Notes under the pieces: model-generated
What the model was told of the DNA's origin: nothing
What the model saw: only the letters and a program-made list of their open reading frames with translations
Database searches by the model: none
Made by a program: the position numbers and the translations under genes
Assembly: GCA_028532985.1 (NCBI GenBank)
Contig: JANCIK010000013.1
Span: forward strand, 1,550,001 to 1,614,000
Reading direction: 5' to 3'
DNA length: 64,000 bases
Source of the DNA: Stropharia rugosoannulata
Taxonomy: Eukaryota; Basidiomycota; Agaricomycetes; Agaricales; Strophariaceae
In this document: one piece after another, positions 46,216 to 56,741 of the stretch
How the letters are laid out: every line of letters starts with the position of its first letter
Numbering within the stretch: position 1 is the first letter of the stretch

Positions 46216-48438
46216 ATGCCTCCCGTAACTCCTCAAGAACTTCTCAATAATCCAAATCTCCTGTTAGCGGAAGGCATAACGCCTAACAATGGTCAGTTTT
46301 ATATCTTGTACGCTGCTTTGGGTATCAACACTTATACGACTATTCTTTATATAATAGCTAGGACCAATGGTTACACAGGAAAGGTTGGCGCCGTCTACAA
46401 AGATGGGCAATACTTCATAATCTCCCCAAATATGGACTATATTCCAATGCCTGCCGCTAATAGCAAAGTCTCCATTAAGACGAACGGGCGCCGAGGGGAT
46501 GATGATCCGCTGCAGTGGCCACAGCTATTTGACGGATACCTTTCGCATTTCACCACCATACCATGTCCCCCCCAACACTGTGATCCAAATAAAGAAAACC
46601 AAAATGTTCTCCACACTCAATTTTTGGCTGAGTATTTTGTCCCAATCACTAGTACGGCCATTTCAGGACTGGGTCACCTTCGGAACGATGTAGTATCGAG
46701 TATGAAATCTTGGCTGCAGTTATACAGAGCAAGCTGTGTCAAAATTAATGACAATCCAACTCTCTCTAAGACGCCTCTCATGTCTCAGCTCGCACAAAGC
46801 ATCGCCCAAGGTGTAGAACATATGGAAAACTTACCAATGTCTAGAAATCAAATGCGCTTCATGTTCCGGGAATATCAACGGTACATGTTAGAGGGGGAAG
46901 CACTTATACAGTATATCACAATCTATCAACCTCGCATGCATAGAGATCCTCCTGATCTGGACAGAGCAAACCGACCTCCACGAAACATCATTGGTGCATT
47001 CTTTACTAATCCTGTTCTTGCTCATACGTACTGGAAAGGTGCCATTCCAACTTGGTTAATCTTGCCTGTTAGTGCCGTTGGGGCCTATCATGTAGAGAAG
47101 ATTGTTGAGCTGACGTCAAGTTCGGGGAAAGTTGTGACAGAGGAAGATCCTGCTCATAAGGGAGTCTATTTCAAACAAGGCTCAAATTCTAAGAGTCTTG
47201 AGTGCTGTCATTTTTTTTCGAACTATGCACGTCATTATTTGTCGGGATCAAATCCTTTTTTCGCCCAACCAAGTAAAAATCCAAATACAAGCTTTGGTGC
47301 AGCATCCGCATCTCCTTCTGTTAACTCAGTAGCATCCTCTTCCACATCATCATCCTCATTTTCTCAGCGGTCAGGACCAATTCTAAAAAAAGCAGGGTCT
47401 AAGAGAAACCAACCATGTATGTTTCTCATACTTGTCAGAAATTTCAACGCTAAGCTAACGATATACTTAGACGGCAGTAGTAAAAGAACCCCTACAGTAG
47501 GCCTACATGGTCGGAATAAGTTCATGGATATAGTACATCCTCTGTGGCCCAAATGCTTGTCTGCGTGGTCTTCAGGTTTATCTAATGTCAATCAATGTCC
47601 TCAAAATAGGGTGCAAGACAACTTGGACGGAAAGAAAGGATATGCTCTCCTGGAACCAATGTTGTTGCTGTCACCTCACTCCGATGAGAAAAAAATCCTT
47701 TACTTCAGGAACTGGCTCAAATACCGCACAGTACTCTTGTACAGAATTACTGCCCCTTTCAAAAAAATATCGCCCATCTCTAATGAAGTTTGGAGAACAC
47801 TCCTGGGAGGAGCCATTGAATCACAAACACTAGATGACTCTAAATCCTCGACCAAAAATGCAAGGCGCCGCAATGTTGTTAATGAAATCCTCACCGATTG
47901 TGTAGAGGGAGACGATGAAGTGCTTATAGGGGAGAACTATGATTCTGCCAGTGATCCAATCTGGAAAGGACTTTCCCTCACGACACGAAGTCTTCCACCA
48001 CCTGAGGTGGCGAGAGAGATACTCTGGGAATTATCTGAAATCCACTTTCGTGTTGAGTTTGTGGCCTTAGACAAAAAAGCTCATAGTCCCGCGGAGTGGG
48101 ATGAGCCTTCCAGAATGGAAAAAATTGGATGTTGTTTCTCTAAAGGCTATCTCTCATTTACTCCTTCTCTCTCTGAAGGACGGCAAGGATTAGCATCAGA
48201 TTCATGGATACAGAGGCGACCTTATATTGTAGCTTTTGGAGATGTACTGTCTACATGGAACGGCTTTATGGACTACATGGATACAAGGCAAACTAACCTG
48301 TCCCACATTTTTCCTTTTTGCTCTGACAATATGGATGAGTCGCAAACACTGGAGGTCGAAACCTTTTTAGCTTCTTTTTACGCACAAACTTTCTTCAATC
48401 ATTTTGGTAGAGCCTGTGTAATTCCCCGTTGTTTGTAA
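46216..48438 (+). CDS. Plavaka-2 orphan accessory protein, about 720 residues
   Basis: ATG 46216 (MPPVTPQELLNNPNLLL) opens a long frame with one likely intron (GTATGT..TTAG, about 47416-47470). Recognisable features are LRNDVVSSMKSWLQLYRA, a helical segment, RPPRNIIGAFFTNPVLAHTY, AIPTWLILPVSAVGAYHVEK, a serine-rich linker (47320-47370), and the C-terminal WELSEIHFRVEFVALDK with SFLASFYAQTFFNHFGR-like end. Proteins with the GAF-x5-A-x8-G-IP-x-W pattern and WEL-x-E-x-x-FR ending are common next to transposases in Agaricomycetes, without known function. I cannot assign a role. Confidence 0.6.
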   Translation: MPPVTPQELLNNPNLLLAEGITPNNGQFYILYAALGINTYTTILYIIARTNGYTGKVGAVYKDGQYFIISPNMDYIPMPAANSKVSIKTNGRRGDDDPLQWPQLFDGYLSHFTTIPCPPQHCDPNKENQNVLHTQFLAEYFVPITSTAISGLGHLRNDVVSSMKSWLQLYRASCVKINDNPTLSKTPLMSQLAQSIAQGVEHMENLPMSRNQMRFMFREYQRYMLEGEALIQYITIYQPRMHRDPPDLDRANRPPRNIIGAFFTNPVLAHTYWKGAIPTWLILPVSAVGAYHVEKIVELTSSSGKVVTEEDPAHKGVYFKQGSNSKSLECCHFFSNYARHYLSGSNPFFAQPSKNPNTSFGAASASPSVNSVASSSTSSSSFSQRSGPILKKAGSKRNQPCMFLILVRNFNAKLTIYLDGSSKRTPTVGLHGRNKFMDIVHPLWPKCLSAWSSGLSNVNQCPQNRVQDNLDGKKGYALLEPMLLLSPHSDEKKILYFRNWLKYRTVLLYRITAPFKKISPISNEVWRTLLGGAIESQTLDDSKSSTKNARRRNVVNEILTDCVEGDDEVLIGENYDSASDPIWKGLSLTTRSLPPPEVAREILWELSEIHFRVEFVALDKKAHSPAEWDEPSRMEKIGCCFSKGYLSFTPSLSEGRQGLASDSWIQRRPYIVAFGDVLSTWNGFMDYMDTRQTNLSHIFPFCSDNMDESQTLEVETFLASFYAQTFFNHFGRACVIPRCL

Positions 48439-48929
48439 AGCACTGCAGCAGCATTGAATTTTGTTTTAGTGTTTACCTTTCAGGACAAAGCCCTGAACTG
48501 GAACCAAACAAATAAATGAAGTACTAGGAAATCCGAAGAAACACAGGAAGTGCAGTGGAGGCGTGGGGCGTGGGGCGTGGGAAATTGGTTCAAGCTGGCG
48601 CCATTCCATGGCTAAATTTGTATTTTGGCCATGCTACTATTTTGATCTACTGATACTGTTCTACCCCCCTTTCCTTACTCTATTTAATGGTGACTTAACA
48701 CACAGAGCAATAATCCAACCACCCCATCACATATCACATCTGCATTTCATTTACTTGGAAGAATGGCTTCGAAAAATACACGTGGTCAGGATGTTGAACT
48801 GAGATGTGTTTCACTGATTGATGTATTCCTTCTCTAGGACCATCAATTCTGTCGTTTTTATTCTCTTTGATCCAGAGTATGTGTTGCTCCTTACTATATG
48901 TGTATGCAACAACTGATCCTCAAACAGAT

Positions 48930-50134
48930 ATGAAAAAGGAAAAACGTCAAATTTTCTCTAAACAACTCCGCAAAAGAATATGGGATGGGGAAGCATCCTC
49001 GATTGATCATGAACTAGTCAGGTCCTTCAGAAAAACACTCAAAAATTCATGCACTGCAGGAGATCTTGACCAGGAAGGATGCTACCTGTGCCGTTTCTGT
49101 TTTGCCCTGCGATGTACATGGCTGTTTACATTCCACATTTTGTGCTTACTCTCTACAGTTGATTTGCCAAAAGATGTTCACGACAACATTCTTGAATTTC
49201 TTTTCCCTTTGTGGTCTACTTTGGACCAGCTCAAGGCTAGCCAGTTCTCCTGGAGGTGCAGAACCCTTTGGCAGACCTCATACAGCCTCTATCTCCAGGA
49301 AAACCAAACTACGCACTGTGAATTTGCATCTAGTGTTTGTGGCTTTCAAACAGGAAGACTCCGAGACAGTCCTTACATTCATTTCCTTAACCTCAAATCA
49401 TTGACACTCTCAGTATTTCCTGACAGAGTATTCATCGACAAATTTGCTTTGGCCTTTCAGTTTCTGCCCACTCTAACGGATTTAGACCTGTCTTGCGGAT
49501 TGCTTTCGACCTTTGTAAACAATGCTCTACAGCCTTGGTCACATTCTTTGCAAGGTCTGCAAGTTCTGAAAATCAGCTACTATGTCTGGAATAATGTACG
49601 TCGTATCCTTAATTATTCTTTAACTGTCTCATGTTCACCTGGTAGAACTGCTTTGAGCATCGGCCTTGGAAGAAAAGAACTTGGAAAGCCATATCCATAC
49701 TTTTCCCCCACCTTCGTGTGGTGTGGCTAGACTCTCCTCTAGGGCTTTCAAAGAATCTTCAGCATCAGTTGTCTCAAAACACTCCCGTAAACGAAAGGAT
49801 TACCCAGCATCAACTTCAGTGGTATATGGAAAGTCTTATGAAAGACTGGATCGACCCAATGTCCTCTGTTCAAAGAGTTTACATTCTCTCTGGCTACGAT
49901 AAGTCCTTAAATATCAAGTTAGCTGCCAACTGCCCTTTTTATGGCTGCAGATTCCGCCTTATGAGAAAGGGAATAGATACTTGGAAATTTGTAGATTTTA
50001 CAACATGGATACCCTCAGATAAATTGGACAGCGTAGATTTCATTTCACGGTGGTTTACTAACGCATATGTACCTTTTGATAATCTTCCTGGAGTCTTGGA
50101 TGAGGATTATGATCCTTTGAAACTTTCTTTCTAG
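48930..50134 (+). CDS. F-box/LRR-like Plavaka-2 cargo protein
   Basis: ATG 48930 (MKKEKRQIFSKQLRKRIWDG), an intron ending at about 49159 (TACAG), then VDLPKDVHDNILEFLFPLWS, an F-box-like opening, and LKASQFSWRCRTLWQ. Leucine-rich stretches follow: FLNLKSLTLSVFPD, FLPTLTDLDLSCGLLS, LQGLQVLKISYYVWNN, and after a GTACGT..GTAG intron ILFPHLRVVWLDSPLGL and SSVQRVYILSGYDKS. It stops at 50134 after DEDYDPLKLSF. F-box proteins recruit substrates to SCF ubiquitin ligases; for a transposon this would be unusual, and the F-box match is weak, so a generic LRR protein is possible. Confidence 0.55.
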
Positions 50135-50446
50135 ATTTTAGTACATACATTTAGCATACATTTCTCTATCCTAGTAGAATATGTAGCGTCTTGGACTATT
50201 TAATGAGGAGAAGTACTGGAGAAGTATGCTCAGAACAAGGTCACATGATGAAAGGAGTCAGGATGGGAATAATGAACGGTGAGAGTAATGCGTCGCTAAG
50301 CTCCTCAACTCCCAATTGACTGTCTCAAGACCGTCTTACTACTCTTCCAAAGACAATCATTCATTTTTGTGCTGTATTCTGAGTACATTTAAACTTGTAC
50401 TTTACATAAAGCAAGATTACTGATTGTTTGCAAATATTCAGACATT

Positions 50447-50968
50447 ATGAACAAGAACTCTCAGGCCAGCAGGGTTTCAACGCCGTCTTACGATCCTTGT
50501 AGAGGTTCTTCATATCTGCCTGAGAGTGTATGTCCTATTCTCACCTCAGTGGTTATAATTAAACAAGCTTTCTAGGTACCCATACCAGCGTCATTTGTAT
50601 CAGCTGCTGAGGCGGCTGGTTTTCTTAACCGGGCAGAAGAAATAGAGAATTACTGGAGCACATTTATATCCCATCTAGACACCCAGATAGCAAATGCCCG
50701 GCATGAAATTGCTCTGCTAAAGAGGCAAATCAAAGAGGCAAAGGTCCAAAAGCAGCAAGCTGACGTTGTGCTCTGTCAGGCTGAGCTTAACATCGGGAAA
50801 CTATACTTCGTAATGACGCGAAGTGGCTTACAGACTCCTCTCTCTTGCAAATCTCTTTCTATTGGTGAGGCTCTCTTGCTACTTGCTACTGGTAAATACT
50901 TACAGTGGACTCTAGAGTACGATGTTTTGCCTGGACATGAAAATAAAATAGCTATTACCTTGGACTAG
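50447..50968 (+). CDS. Coiled-coil Plavaka-2 cargo protein
   Basis: ATG 50447 (MNKNSQASRVSTPSYDP), an intron GTATGT..CTAG (about 50528-50574), then VPIPASFVSAAEAAGFLNRA and a heptad stretch TQIANARHEIALLKRQIKEA. It ends NKIAITLD at 50966-50968. About 155 residues. No family recognised; the coiled coil suggests an oligomerising partner. Confidence 0.5.
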
Positions 50969-51257
50969 AAACACTTTTTACCATTCCTACGTACTACTAC
51001 ATCACCAGATTCCGACGTAGCTTAGAACCTCACCTTGCTACATTGTATATATTAACTCTCAAGGTGGATATTAAATTTGAACAGTCCTAGCATTTTTAAA
51101 AGGGAAATGCTATCACACTTGGTTTTATTTTAAGCGAACAAAACAGGTGGGTATTCAGGGGTCGGAAACTAGTAAGCTTGACACTAAACTTTTACTTTCC
51201 CACTAGTGATTCTCTTCAGGCCTCTAATACCTTTACTCTACACGTCGCTCAAAGAAG

Positions 51258-54236
51258 ATGGCCCCCAGAAACCAAGATAAGTCGTCTCAAAGACAAGTTG
51301 AAGACACTGTGGGCGGCACAGGTAAGATATGACATGCCAGTTCGAAGTGCCACGCTGACTACCGGCTTCTCAAATTAGATCTTCAGAAGTCTGAAAGGCC
51401 TCGTAGGGCTAATGCTGGCAAAAACGGGGCCCGGGAAAGACTGGCTGCAGATACTGAGGCTATTATGAATCCGAATCAACTCAAGCGGAAAACAAACCCT
51501 GTCCAACAGGAGCTGGATATCTTAGATGAAAACATACAAGCACCTCCTGCAAAGAAACCAAAAGTGCGTACTAAAAAACCAAAACATATCTTAATCTCCT
51601 AAGTACAATACAAAATTTACAGAAGTCGACTTCAAAGTCGTCCTCTAAAGGAACAAAACAGCCTATTCCAAAAAATGCTGAAGCGCCTTTGGGTCCTCCT
51701 GTTGTCCCTAGCCTAAACCCGATTCCCAAAGTTCAATTTGTTAATGCTAAAGGGACGAAACAAATACCCAAGAATAAGCTCTCCAATCCTTTAGTCTCTT
51801 CAACCAACACTCACATACAACAATATCTTCCAAATAGTGCTGAGACGTCAAAACGGAGGTCTAACCATCAGTCTCAGCCTTCTGCAGAGTCTATAGAAGT
51901 ACCTAGACACAAACAGAGCAAGAAAGACGACCGCAGCAATGTCTATATGGAGGTGGATACATCCAAGAAGGAAAGCAAACATTGTCGACAAAGTAAGTCT
52001 TGTTATAGGGTTTACTGCCTTACTAACAGTTATTCTACTTCACTAGTATCAAAGGGAGAAGAAAGCGGTGACAACAATTACAACAGCGATGAAGAAGAGG
52101 AGGTCTTGGAAGCAAAGAAGTCCAAGATTAAGAAGAGTGAATACAACTTGCGGAGAGAAGACAATGGTGGCAAGGATGGCCAGGATAGCGATGATGGCAA
52201 CGACAAAGAAGATGAAGAAATGGATGAGCTTTACGAACTTGATGAACTTGATGAAGAAATGAACAAAGAAGAAACGATAGGTAAGGGAGACAGTAGTACT
52301 GACGAGAAATACAACAAGTACAACGAGGACGAGGAGAAATACAATGATGACAACGAGGACGAGGACGAGGCTGATGAAGAGGACATATACAGCACTGAAG
52401 ACAAAGACAACGAGAGTGAGGTTAGTGATGACAACGACACTACCTATACTCAACAAGCAAATAAGTCCAAAGGTGATGTCTTTATCTTTCAAGGCCTCAG
52501 GCAGATACCGCATTATACTGAAGCCATATTACCTATAGGTACTCGTAAAGGGCCAATCCAGTCCAAATTATTTCTGCCTTCAGGTATTTCTTCTTCTGCA
52601 TAACTACTCGTAACTCCATGCTAATACAAATTAAGTAGATCACGAACTTTCTCCTGAGTCCGAGGAAAAATTATCTCGACAGGTCTTGTACCGCCAAGCT
52701 TCACCCATCTTAGGAGAAGATGATGTATGTATTGTCTCCTAAACATCCATTTACTGCGTACTACTTATGCTATTATGTTTCAAGCACTATTGGGCCCAAA
52801 CTCAGGGAAACACCATTTCCGAAGATGAAAACAGTACTACCTCAGACGTTTTGGAACGGCATTACAAGAAAAACAAAGCCAATAAACCACCTCAGCTTGA
52901 CAAGCTCGTAAAGAAGTCAAGACCACGAAAGGGTAGAAAGGGTGACAGCTCTGACGTACTCAGTACTGAAGGTGACAACTCTAGTGACAATTGCTCTGAT
53001 GAGGCAAAGGACAATAGATCGGAGGTCTCCACTCCCCGGAAACAGAAGTCCCGAGCAGCAAGAGGGACTGGGGGTAAACCCAAAAAGAGAGAATTGACCG
53101 TTAAATTCTATCCTTTGACATGGCAAAAGGTTCTGGTGGATTCGAAGGTTCACTTTAGGAGATATTTATCCCTTAAAGCATTTTTCCCAACGGCAAATAA
53201 AAAGCATATGAAGGCCATTGCAAATATTATAGGTCAAGAAGTGAAGCACGCTGAAGAAGATGACGTGGTGTTGGAGGATGGTATGTTTGAACTTGTGTTT
53301 ATTTGATACGGCCACTGAAGTACCTTTAGCTTATCGTAATTCAAGAGAGATGCGGAAAATTGTACGTTGCTATTACTTCTCGGCAGTAGTAACAACTTAT
53401 AGTTTTTTATTTCTTCTCCAGATATTTGCAGAAAGATCAACATTTCGTGGCCGTCTCAAAATCAAGGCTTACGCTATCTTGAAAGAAGAGCCAACCTACC
53501 GTGGGTTCTACCCCATCCATAGTAGCACTGAAAAAGAAATGGAGCTTAATAACTCAGAAGACCTTGGTGATAGAGGGTACGGCCAAGAAGAAGGGTTTGG
53601 ACAAGTTCAGAGGCGAGCTTCTAGATTCCAAGATTCGACATACTGGCATCAGAATGGTTTCGACCAAAATGTATGTGTTCCTCTCTTGGGAGTTTATTTC
53701 ACTGATATACATAATCATTTAGGGAAAAACAAATAACTATGCTCATCCCGTTATTCCAAAGCTTATACACTCCTTGTTTTACTGCCCCAGTGATGATCAA
53801 GCCTTGGCGAAGCACTTTCCCGAGGACTTTGAAGACGCTGTACCAGCTGCATGCCTTACCATCGTTCTTACAATTGCAAGTATTTATTTTAAATGATATT
53901 TCTTTAATTCTTACCTTTGCTTGCCAAGATGTACCATTATTTGAAGCAATGGGTGAGATATGGTTATGAAACAAAAATACCATTTTCATTTCGAGAATCC
54001 TCGGATGATTATGATGACCTGGCAGCAAGGCTTGTGCAAACTCTTCAAAATGAGTACCACGGTGAGAAGCTTCAAGAAAATCTCAAGCTTTGGGCTAAGG
54101 AGGGCATGTGAGTCTTTATATACTCACTTGTTTTATATTGTCTCATTTTGGTCTCATCTGTTTTAGGAGAAAGCTGAATGGCTGTAAAATTGCTGAACAA
54201 ACCCGTCGAAACAGAATAGCTATTGATTTAGATTGA
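51258..54236 (+). CDS. DUF6532-like nuclear protein with long acidic region
   Basis: ATG 51258 (MAPRNQDKSSQRQVED), then exons ERPRRANAGKNGARERLAAD, KSTSKSSSKGTKQPIPKN, a very acidic region at 52065-52450 (runs of Asp, Glu, Asn, Tyr), and GTGGKPKKRELTVKFYPLTW followed by QKVLVDSKVHFRRYLSLKAF. C-terminal exons give FRGRLKIKAYAILKEE, YAHPVIPKLIHSLFYC, HYLKQWVRYGYE and QTRRNRIAIDLD, stop at 54236. The lysine-rich entry, FYP-x-W-x-VL-x-x-K core and final helices match the outline of DUF6532 proteins found with fungal transposons. Ten or so exons, about 800 residues. Function unknown. Confidence 0.6.
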
Positions 54237-54858
54237 TATCATGTCTCAAGTATTTTAGTCTTCTTTTCTTGAAGTTTCCTTTTCTCAAGGCTTCTATTAG
54301 CTAAGCTTCTAGCCTTTACTCATACTATACATTTAATTTGTTTCCTTGTGTCATATATTTACGGTTAAGAAAGTAGATTGCCCTGAAATTGCCGTAGAAA
54401 TTAGTCATAGAACATTATCATGGTTTGTTCATAGTTTTACCCATACTACAATATAAACTACCAGGTCTATATGCTTTCTATAGCTTTTAAGAAGTCCCAT
54501 ATCTATCCCAAGTGAGCTTCAAGTAGTGTTGTAGAAGTGTACTAGCCCCATAGATTTTTATATCACCCTATATTGCATATATAGAAGAACATGTGCAAGA
54601 GCTTATAACCTATGAAGACCTTTACAGTAGTTAGGTATAAGATATATAGTGACTTACTGAAAATATACGAAACTTATCAGACTATACAGATCTGTATAGT
54701 ATTTGCAGCCTTATATCAAGGACCTTATAGCACACACACTAGCATATATAGTTATTGGTATATTTCTTCCGTCTACATAGTAAGGCTGTTAACTGTAGAT
54801 TGGGGGGGAAGTGCTACAGTGCTACAACACTATACAGTGCTGGATAGAGACCCATAGC
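54237..54858. other. Plavaka-2 right subterminal region
   Basis: A/T-rich, with many CTATAGC, CTATACAG and TATATAG motifs, ending at the inverted repeat 54859-54878. No gene seen. Confidence 0.5.
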
Positions 54859-54880
54859 ATAATCAGGATTCTCTGATGTT

Positions 54881-55004
54881 GTACCTGGTAGTTTGCAGAG
54901 GGACCTTGCCCTGAGTGCACCTAAGGGCCCTGGCTGCCTTAGGATCTCTAAGGCTGTGCCAGGGAGATACAAAGCCCCTGGGGACAAAAGTCATTTTCCT
55001 GATG
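54881..55004. repeat. Right terminal segment of KDZ-2
   Basis: Contains GGGCCCTGGCTGCCTTAGGATC and CCAGGGAGATAC, echoing the CCTTGG/CCTGG clusters of the KDZ-2 left end, and finishes with CAAAAGTCATTTTCCTGATG, the inverted repeat partner of 17711-17730, followed by the TC duplication. Confidence 0.7.
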
Positions 55005-55006
55005 TC

Positions 55007-55923
55007 GGTGGTCGGCGGGTCCAGAGATACCCCGAGCAGTTCATCTCGGTCCTCATCCGAAGTAATCGTCGGTTTGGATTTGAACACCTATCCGTGACGG
55101 TCAACATCATTGTCTGGATTCCTCGCGCTCAAATACCTACCTTCCGATGTTTTGCTTTCTTTGTCACTACATTGTCTTGCGACAATGTTTCCCAACCATG
55201 GACCTCTGGATGAATCAGTAAGTTTCTATTTCAATATCACTTGTGCTTACGGACTGCCTTTTCTTTTCCCTTTCCTTTGGACTCCTTCAGTAACTTATTC
55301 TTCTTTTGCCCCCTTGCTGGCCTTGCCATAGCCTGTTCCCCTGCTTCGCTGACCCTCGTTTCAGTTTCCTTTTCTTTCATCGATTCCGTTGCTGGGATTG
55401 CCTTTGAATTTGTGCCTGCATCTCCCGTAAACCATGACGGTATGGGGTTGTCTACATGGAAAGGTTACAATAATGAATACATAGACACTATCTGTGAAAC
55501 TGTGTTAACTTACCACCAAATAAACTGACTTTTGAAATCCCAAGCTCTTCTTCCTGCATATTGAGCATCGTCTTCATACCCAAAGTCATACGTGTACTGA
55601 GGTCTTTGAACGACATTGTTTTCTTTGATTCGGTGATTGCAAGGCCATAATGATAGACATAGTCAATTATTGTCCATCCAGTGGTCGCTCTGTTCTTTTT
55701 TGTACGACAGAGCTAGATAACGTGTTTATTGACGCGTCTGTGAGTGATATGCGTCCGTTCAAGACGAGATAGTAGTACTCACCTCAAATGAACGCGCATA
55801 GATATTATTCCATCCCCCTTCTAATGCGGCCTGATCCTTGCAAACCCACATATCCACCAGCAACTTGTGGAATTCCACGCGCGACGCCAGAAAATCCTGA
55901 TTGGTATCAATTGAGGTCGACAT
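55007..55923 (-). pseudogene. KDZ-1 gene Z, 5' part
   Basis: ATG 55923 reads MSTSIDTNQDFLASRVEFHK, LLVDMWVCKDQAALEGGWNN, then across a GTGAGT..CTAG intron LCRTKKNRATTGWTIIDYVY, ITESKKTMSFKDLSTRMTLG and LGISKVSLFGG, another intron, NPIPSWFTGDAGTN, a lysine-rich stretch (RGQKKNKLLKESKGKGKEKA), and across GTAAGC..CCAG to VHGWETLSQDNVVTKKAKH and, after one more intron, VFKSKPTITSDEDRDELLGV, SLDPPTTD, where the 37-kb insertion begins. The frame continues in phase at 17708. No function is recognised for this N-terminal region; lysine richness suggests nuclear localisation. Confidence 0.7.
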
Positions 55924-56429
55924 TGAGCACGTGAGGGTAGTAGATGATGAGGGAGCAGGCGACAGAAGGATGTGGGGAAGAGCGGAGGTGCGCCGGACGT
56001 GGTGACGGAGTGGAACAAGATGGTGCAAGTTGAAGTCGGCAACGATCCGATCATATCAACGGCTGCCAAACAGTGCCAAAGTCGGTCATCTGACAGGTCC
56101 ATCACCAATGTCTTTGGCATGTAGCCGATAGCTATCGATAAGTACCACCCTTGCCTGTCATCTTATATCCTTGTATTGTGTTTCTACATGGCACACCGTA
56201 AGTCAGAATTTCTTATGAATAACTGTATTATAAGGGACATTATATAGGCAACCTAAAGAGAAAGGTTGATATCAGCGTAGCTTGACAAGAAAATCACATA
56301 CCTATAAATGTAATGGCAGGCCAAACTGATGTATGACACTCGGTTTTACTAGTAGTAGCGGGCGGAGGTTGTTTATGAAATATTGAATATACAGGTTTGG
56401 ATAGGCTCTTAACATACATAAAAATGGCT
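55924..56429. other. Upstream region of gene Z inside KDZ-1
   Basis: No additional gene seen between the gene Z start and the right inverted repeat. It presumably holds the gene Z promoter. Confidence 0.4.
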
Positions 56430-56741
56430 CCGATGATAGGACATGGGTCATAGTAGAGGCAGCGAGGTCTGTGAAGAGGTACCGACAGTTGGTACTGTCG
56501 GTGCCCTCGGGGCCCTGACTGGCACCGTGTCGGGATGTCACCGGGATATGACTGTGGCTGTGAGCCTGGATTCCGGCAGAATGGAGCCGTGACTTATGGT
56601 ACATATTTAGAATCCGGTTCCGTCTGTTAGGTACGGTCAATATCTTAAATTAGATTCCCCAGGAACAGGACTATAGTATATAGTATATATTTAGATCCTG
56701 AATACACTATTATGTATGGTACCAGGGGACTGTTCTATGTG
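56430..56741 (-). repeat. KDZ-1 right terminal inverted repeat (312 bp)
   Basis: Partner of 4586-4897. Ends CTGTTCTATGTG followed by GTCAAGA. Confidence 0.95.

Larger units (their letters stand above)
30906..54878. mobile_element. Plavaka-2: 24-kb Plavaka transposon with cargo
   Basis: Terminal repeats read CATCAGAAAATCCTGATT at the left and CATCAGAGAATCCTGATT at the right (- strand), 17 of 18 identical. Both subterminal regions are A/T-rich with many CTATAGC/ACTATATAG motifs. The element holds a Plavaka transposase and TET/JBP gene on the - strand, captured FKS/PYC sequence, and four + strand genes. It lies within the right terminal region of KDZ-2, whose short CCTTGG/CCTAAGG repeats continue on both sides. 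Confidence 0.8.
17711..55004. mobile_element. KDZ-2 composite: 37-kb nested insertion in gene Z
   Basis: Ends are CATCACGAAAAAGACTTTTG (left) and CATCAGGAAAATGACTTTTG (right, - strand), 18 of 20 identical, flanked by TC at 17709-17710 and 55005-55006. Deletion restores gene Z as ..DPPTTD|LPPEPP.. in frame. After subtracting Plavaka-2 about 13.3 kb remains: subterminal repeat arrays, a KDZ transposase (-) and + strand accessory genes. The 2-bp duplication differs from the 7-8 bp of KDZ-1, and the CATCA terminus resembles Plavaka-2 instead. Confidence 0.85.
4586..56741. mobile_element. KDZ-1: 52-kb KDZ transposon with nested insertions
   Basis: The boundaries are 312-bp inverted repeats (4586-4897 and 56430-56741) with six mismatches and no gap, starting CACATAGAACAGTCC, flanked by GTCAAGA duplications inside a Plavaka-1 coding frame. 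Subtracting the nested Tc1 (1.3 kb) and the 37-kb KDZ-2 composite leaves about 13.5 kb. Its own genes run TET/JBP (+), X (-), KDZ transposase (-), Y (+), Z (-). A 7-8 bp duplication fits the 8 bp known for Zisupton-type elements. Several genes carry in-frame TGA codons, so the copy is probably dead unless served in trans. Confidence 0.9.

Noticed and set aside
52049..52513. - strand hydrophobic open frame
   Set aside because: Antisense of the Glu/Asp-rich exon of the DUF6532-like gene; a poly-valine/phenylalanine artefact.
4586..56741. Two separate KDZ elements of one family in inverted orientation instead of one 52-kb element
   Set aside because: The outer flanks join into one Plavaka-1 frame with a matching GTCAAGA duplication, and gene Z is split between the two halves.
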